From contig CAZTRC010000027.1 of the NCBI GenBank assembly GCA_964615845.1, forward strand, positions 1-6,341: a stretch of DNA of 6,341 nucleotides, in the 5' to 3' direction. Of this stretch, positions 5,314-6,341 are shown in pieces. The notes under the pieces were generated by a model. The model saw nothing but the letters and a program-made list of their open reading frames with translations, was not told the DNA's origin and made no database searches. Source of the stretch: CAYRQF01 sp964615845. GTDB lineage: Bacteria > Patescibacteriota > Minisyncoccia > Phycocordibacterales > CSBR16-119. A program made the translations under genes and the position numbers. Numbering within the stretch: the stretch's first letter is position 1; each line of letters starts with the position of its first letter.

Positions 5314-5742
5314 ATGAACAAACAAACCATCATTTCAACGATCGTCATATTAGTAGTTGTCGTCGCCGGGCTCATCGTCCTCCAGATGCAAAGCAACAAG
5401 CCGGGCAAGTACGACGAGCTCGCGACCTGTATCAACGACAGCGGCGCGAAGTTTTACGGCGCTTTCTGGTGCCCTCATTGCGCCGACCAAAAGGCTCTTT
5501 TCAAAGGCTCAGAAGAACTCCTCCCATATGTCGAATGTTCTCTCCCTGACGCTAGCGGAGTAACTCCAATCTGCCTCGAAAAAGAAATTACCGGATACCC
5601 GACTTGGGAATTCCCTGACGGCTCTAGACTCTCAACAGTCCAATCACTCGAAACACTGGCTACCAAGACCAACTGCTCGCTCCCTGTTGACGGCGAGCCA
5701 GTTTCGACCGAAGGCGTAGGCGAATCATCGCCAGTAATCTAA
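5314..5742 (+). CDS. Membrane-anchored thioredoxin-like protein with CPHC site
   Basis: A 142-aa protein predicted to sit on the outer face of the membrane. Residues 5-24 form an N-terminal anchor. The thioredoxin-like domain runs from about 33 to 120: KFYGAFWCPHCADQK carries the active site C53-P-H-C56, and GYPTW (94-98) carries the expected cis-proline P96. Further cysteines are C39, C75 (YVEC), C87 (ICL) and C121. The block 'GAFWCPHC-xxQK-xxF ... YVEC ... C ... GYPTW' is what I know from the thioredoxin domain fused to bacterial VKOR proteins, so this looks like the free form of that partner. CPHC is also the DsbA active site. Its likely job is to pass disulfides to secreted proteins and be reoxidised by the membrane protein encoded next, whose ATG overlaps this stop by one base (TAATG). 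Confidence 0.87.
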   Translation: MNKQTIISTIVILVVVVAGLIVLQMQSNKPGKYDELATCINDSGAKFYGAFWCPHCADQKALFKGSEELLPYVECSLPDASGVTPICLEKEITGYPTWEFPDGSRLSTVQSLETLATKTNCSLPVDGEPVSTEGVGESSPVI

Positions 5743-6272
5743 TGAGCGCAGAAGTCATATCAGCCATAAATCTCAGCTTTTCTCTTGGGACTGTTGCCTT
5801 CCAACTTTTTAGCATCTTCCTCATCATCGGACTTGTAACCAAAGACAAGGGGCGGGTCTTCGGTCTGGTAGCAAAAAATACTTTGCTTTTGGTTTTCCTG
5901 GTTTCGCTTGCTGGAATGCTTGGAAGCCTTGCCTATGAACAACTTGTAGGCTTTACTCCATGTATGCTGTGCTGGTATCAAAGAGTCGTCATGTATCCTA
6001 TTACCATCATCACTCTCGTAGCCTTGATCAAAAAGAAGTCCCTGGAAGTCCTCGATTACGCTCTAACGCTAGCAATTATCGGCGCAATTATCGGACTTTG
6101 GCACAATATCGAGAAAATGATCGGCAAAGAACTCGTTTCATGCGACGCCACCGGACCGTCGTGTTTGCAAATCTTTGTCGATGTGTTTGGATATATCGAC
6201 ATTCCGGTGATGTCGCTGACGTTTTTCATTTTGATTATACTTTTGATTCTAAATAAGAGAAGGTTTCTTTAG
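5742..6272 (+). CDS. DsbB/BdbC-like disulfide bond formation protein
   Basis: A 176-aa polytopic membrane protein of the DsbB family, which reoxidises a thioredoxin-like donor and passes electrons to quinone. The first redox pair is in FTPCMLCWYQR (C74, C77), the hallmark CxxC followed by an aromatic and QR. The second pair is C134 and C141 in SCDATGPSC, in the next outer loop. Hydrophobic segments lie at about 12-32, 46-64, 82-96, 105-120 and 152-171. DsbB and BdbC normally have four helices; the segment at 12-32 is an extra N-terminal one, which would put the N-terminus outside if the redox loops face outward. The start codon overlaps the upstream stop (TAATG), which points to translational coupling. 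No Shine-Dalgarno sequence is visible. The family call is sure. Confidence 0.93.
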   Translation: MSAEVISAINLSFSLGTVAFQLFSIFLIIGLVTKDKGRVFGLVAKNTLLLVFLVSLAGMLGSLAYEQLVGFTPCMLCWYQRVVMYPITIITLVALIKKKSLEVLDYALTLAIIGAIIGLWHNIEKMIGKELVSCDATGPSCLQIFVDVFGYIDIPVMSLTFFILIILLILNKRRFL

Positions 6273-6341
6273 CCCTCTCTCGTGGAGCAAACCATAAAAT
6301 TCTCGGTCTGCGAACGCTCCCGCAGTTCATTTCCTTCTCTT
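6273..6341. other. Downstream tail, no supported gene
   Basis: These 69 bases after the DsbB-like gene hold only a short inverted pair, CTGCG/CGCAG (about 6309-6326), with no clear T-run after it. I see no convincing terminator or gene; the window ends too soon to judge. Confidence 0.4.

Noticed and set aside
6309..6326. Terminator after the DsbB-like gene
   Set aside because: The CTGCG/CGCAG stem is five pairs with an eight-base loop and is followed by TTCATTTCC rather than a T-run.
6247..6330. A minus-strand frame of about 27 codons starting MNCGSVRRPRILW, with AGAAGGA before its ATG
   Set aside because: It is very short and overlaps the end of the DsbB-like gene; the purine-rich stretch alone is not enough, especially where other genes lack such sites.

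Overview
The window reads as a chromosomal segment of a bacterium, most plausibly a Patescibacteria/CPR lineage of the Parcubacteria type. This rests on small compact genes without recognisable Shine-Dalgarno sequences, start codons lying six bases after -10 boxes, a tRNA without an encoded CCA, and a stand-alone VKOR-type thioredoxin partner beside a DsbB-like membrane protein. The placement is inference; no phylogenetic marker is present.

Layout from left to right. (1) Positions 1-523, minus strand: a type II toxin-antitoxin operon, with a Phd/YefM-like antitoxin followed six bases later by a RelE/ParE-like toxin that runs off the left edge. Its promoter carries a perfect 22-bp palindrome. 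(2) 549-663, plus strand: a tRNA-Lys(UUU) gene with its own promoter, divergent from the toxin-antitoxin operon. (3) 652-987: two tandem, diverged copies of a structured repeat. Each copy begins with the 3' end of the tRNA and ends with a T-arm-like sequence. The copies keep hairpin positions and a CTGC loop while stem sequences change. The second copy ends inside the stop codon of the next gene. (4) 984-5160, minus strand: two tandem paralogous exported zinc metallopeptidases (706 and 679 aa; HExxH, a Met-turn, and six cysteines at matching places). (5) 5258-6272, plus strand: a divergent two-gene disulfide-forming operon, a membrane-anchored CPHC thioredoxin-like protein overlapping by one base a DsbB-like quinone-linked oxidase. 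(6) 6273-6341: a short tail with no supported gene.

How the parts fit. The peptidases are predicted to act outside the cytoplasm, and all of their cysteines are even in number and conserved between the paralogues. The divergent operon encodes the apparatus that would form such disulfides, so regions 4 and 5 look like one functional neighbourhood: secreted enzymes plus folding machinery. Three promoters on the minus strand (antitoxin and both peptidases) share one geometry, a -10 box, six bases, then ATG, which predicts leaderless mRNAs. The most unusual element is the tRNA-anchored structured repeat, which does not match any element family I can name.
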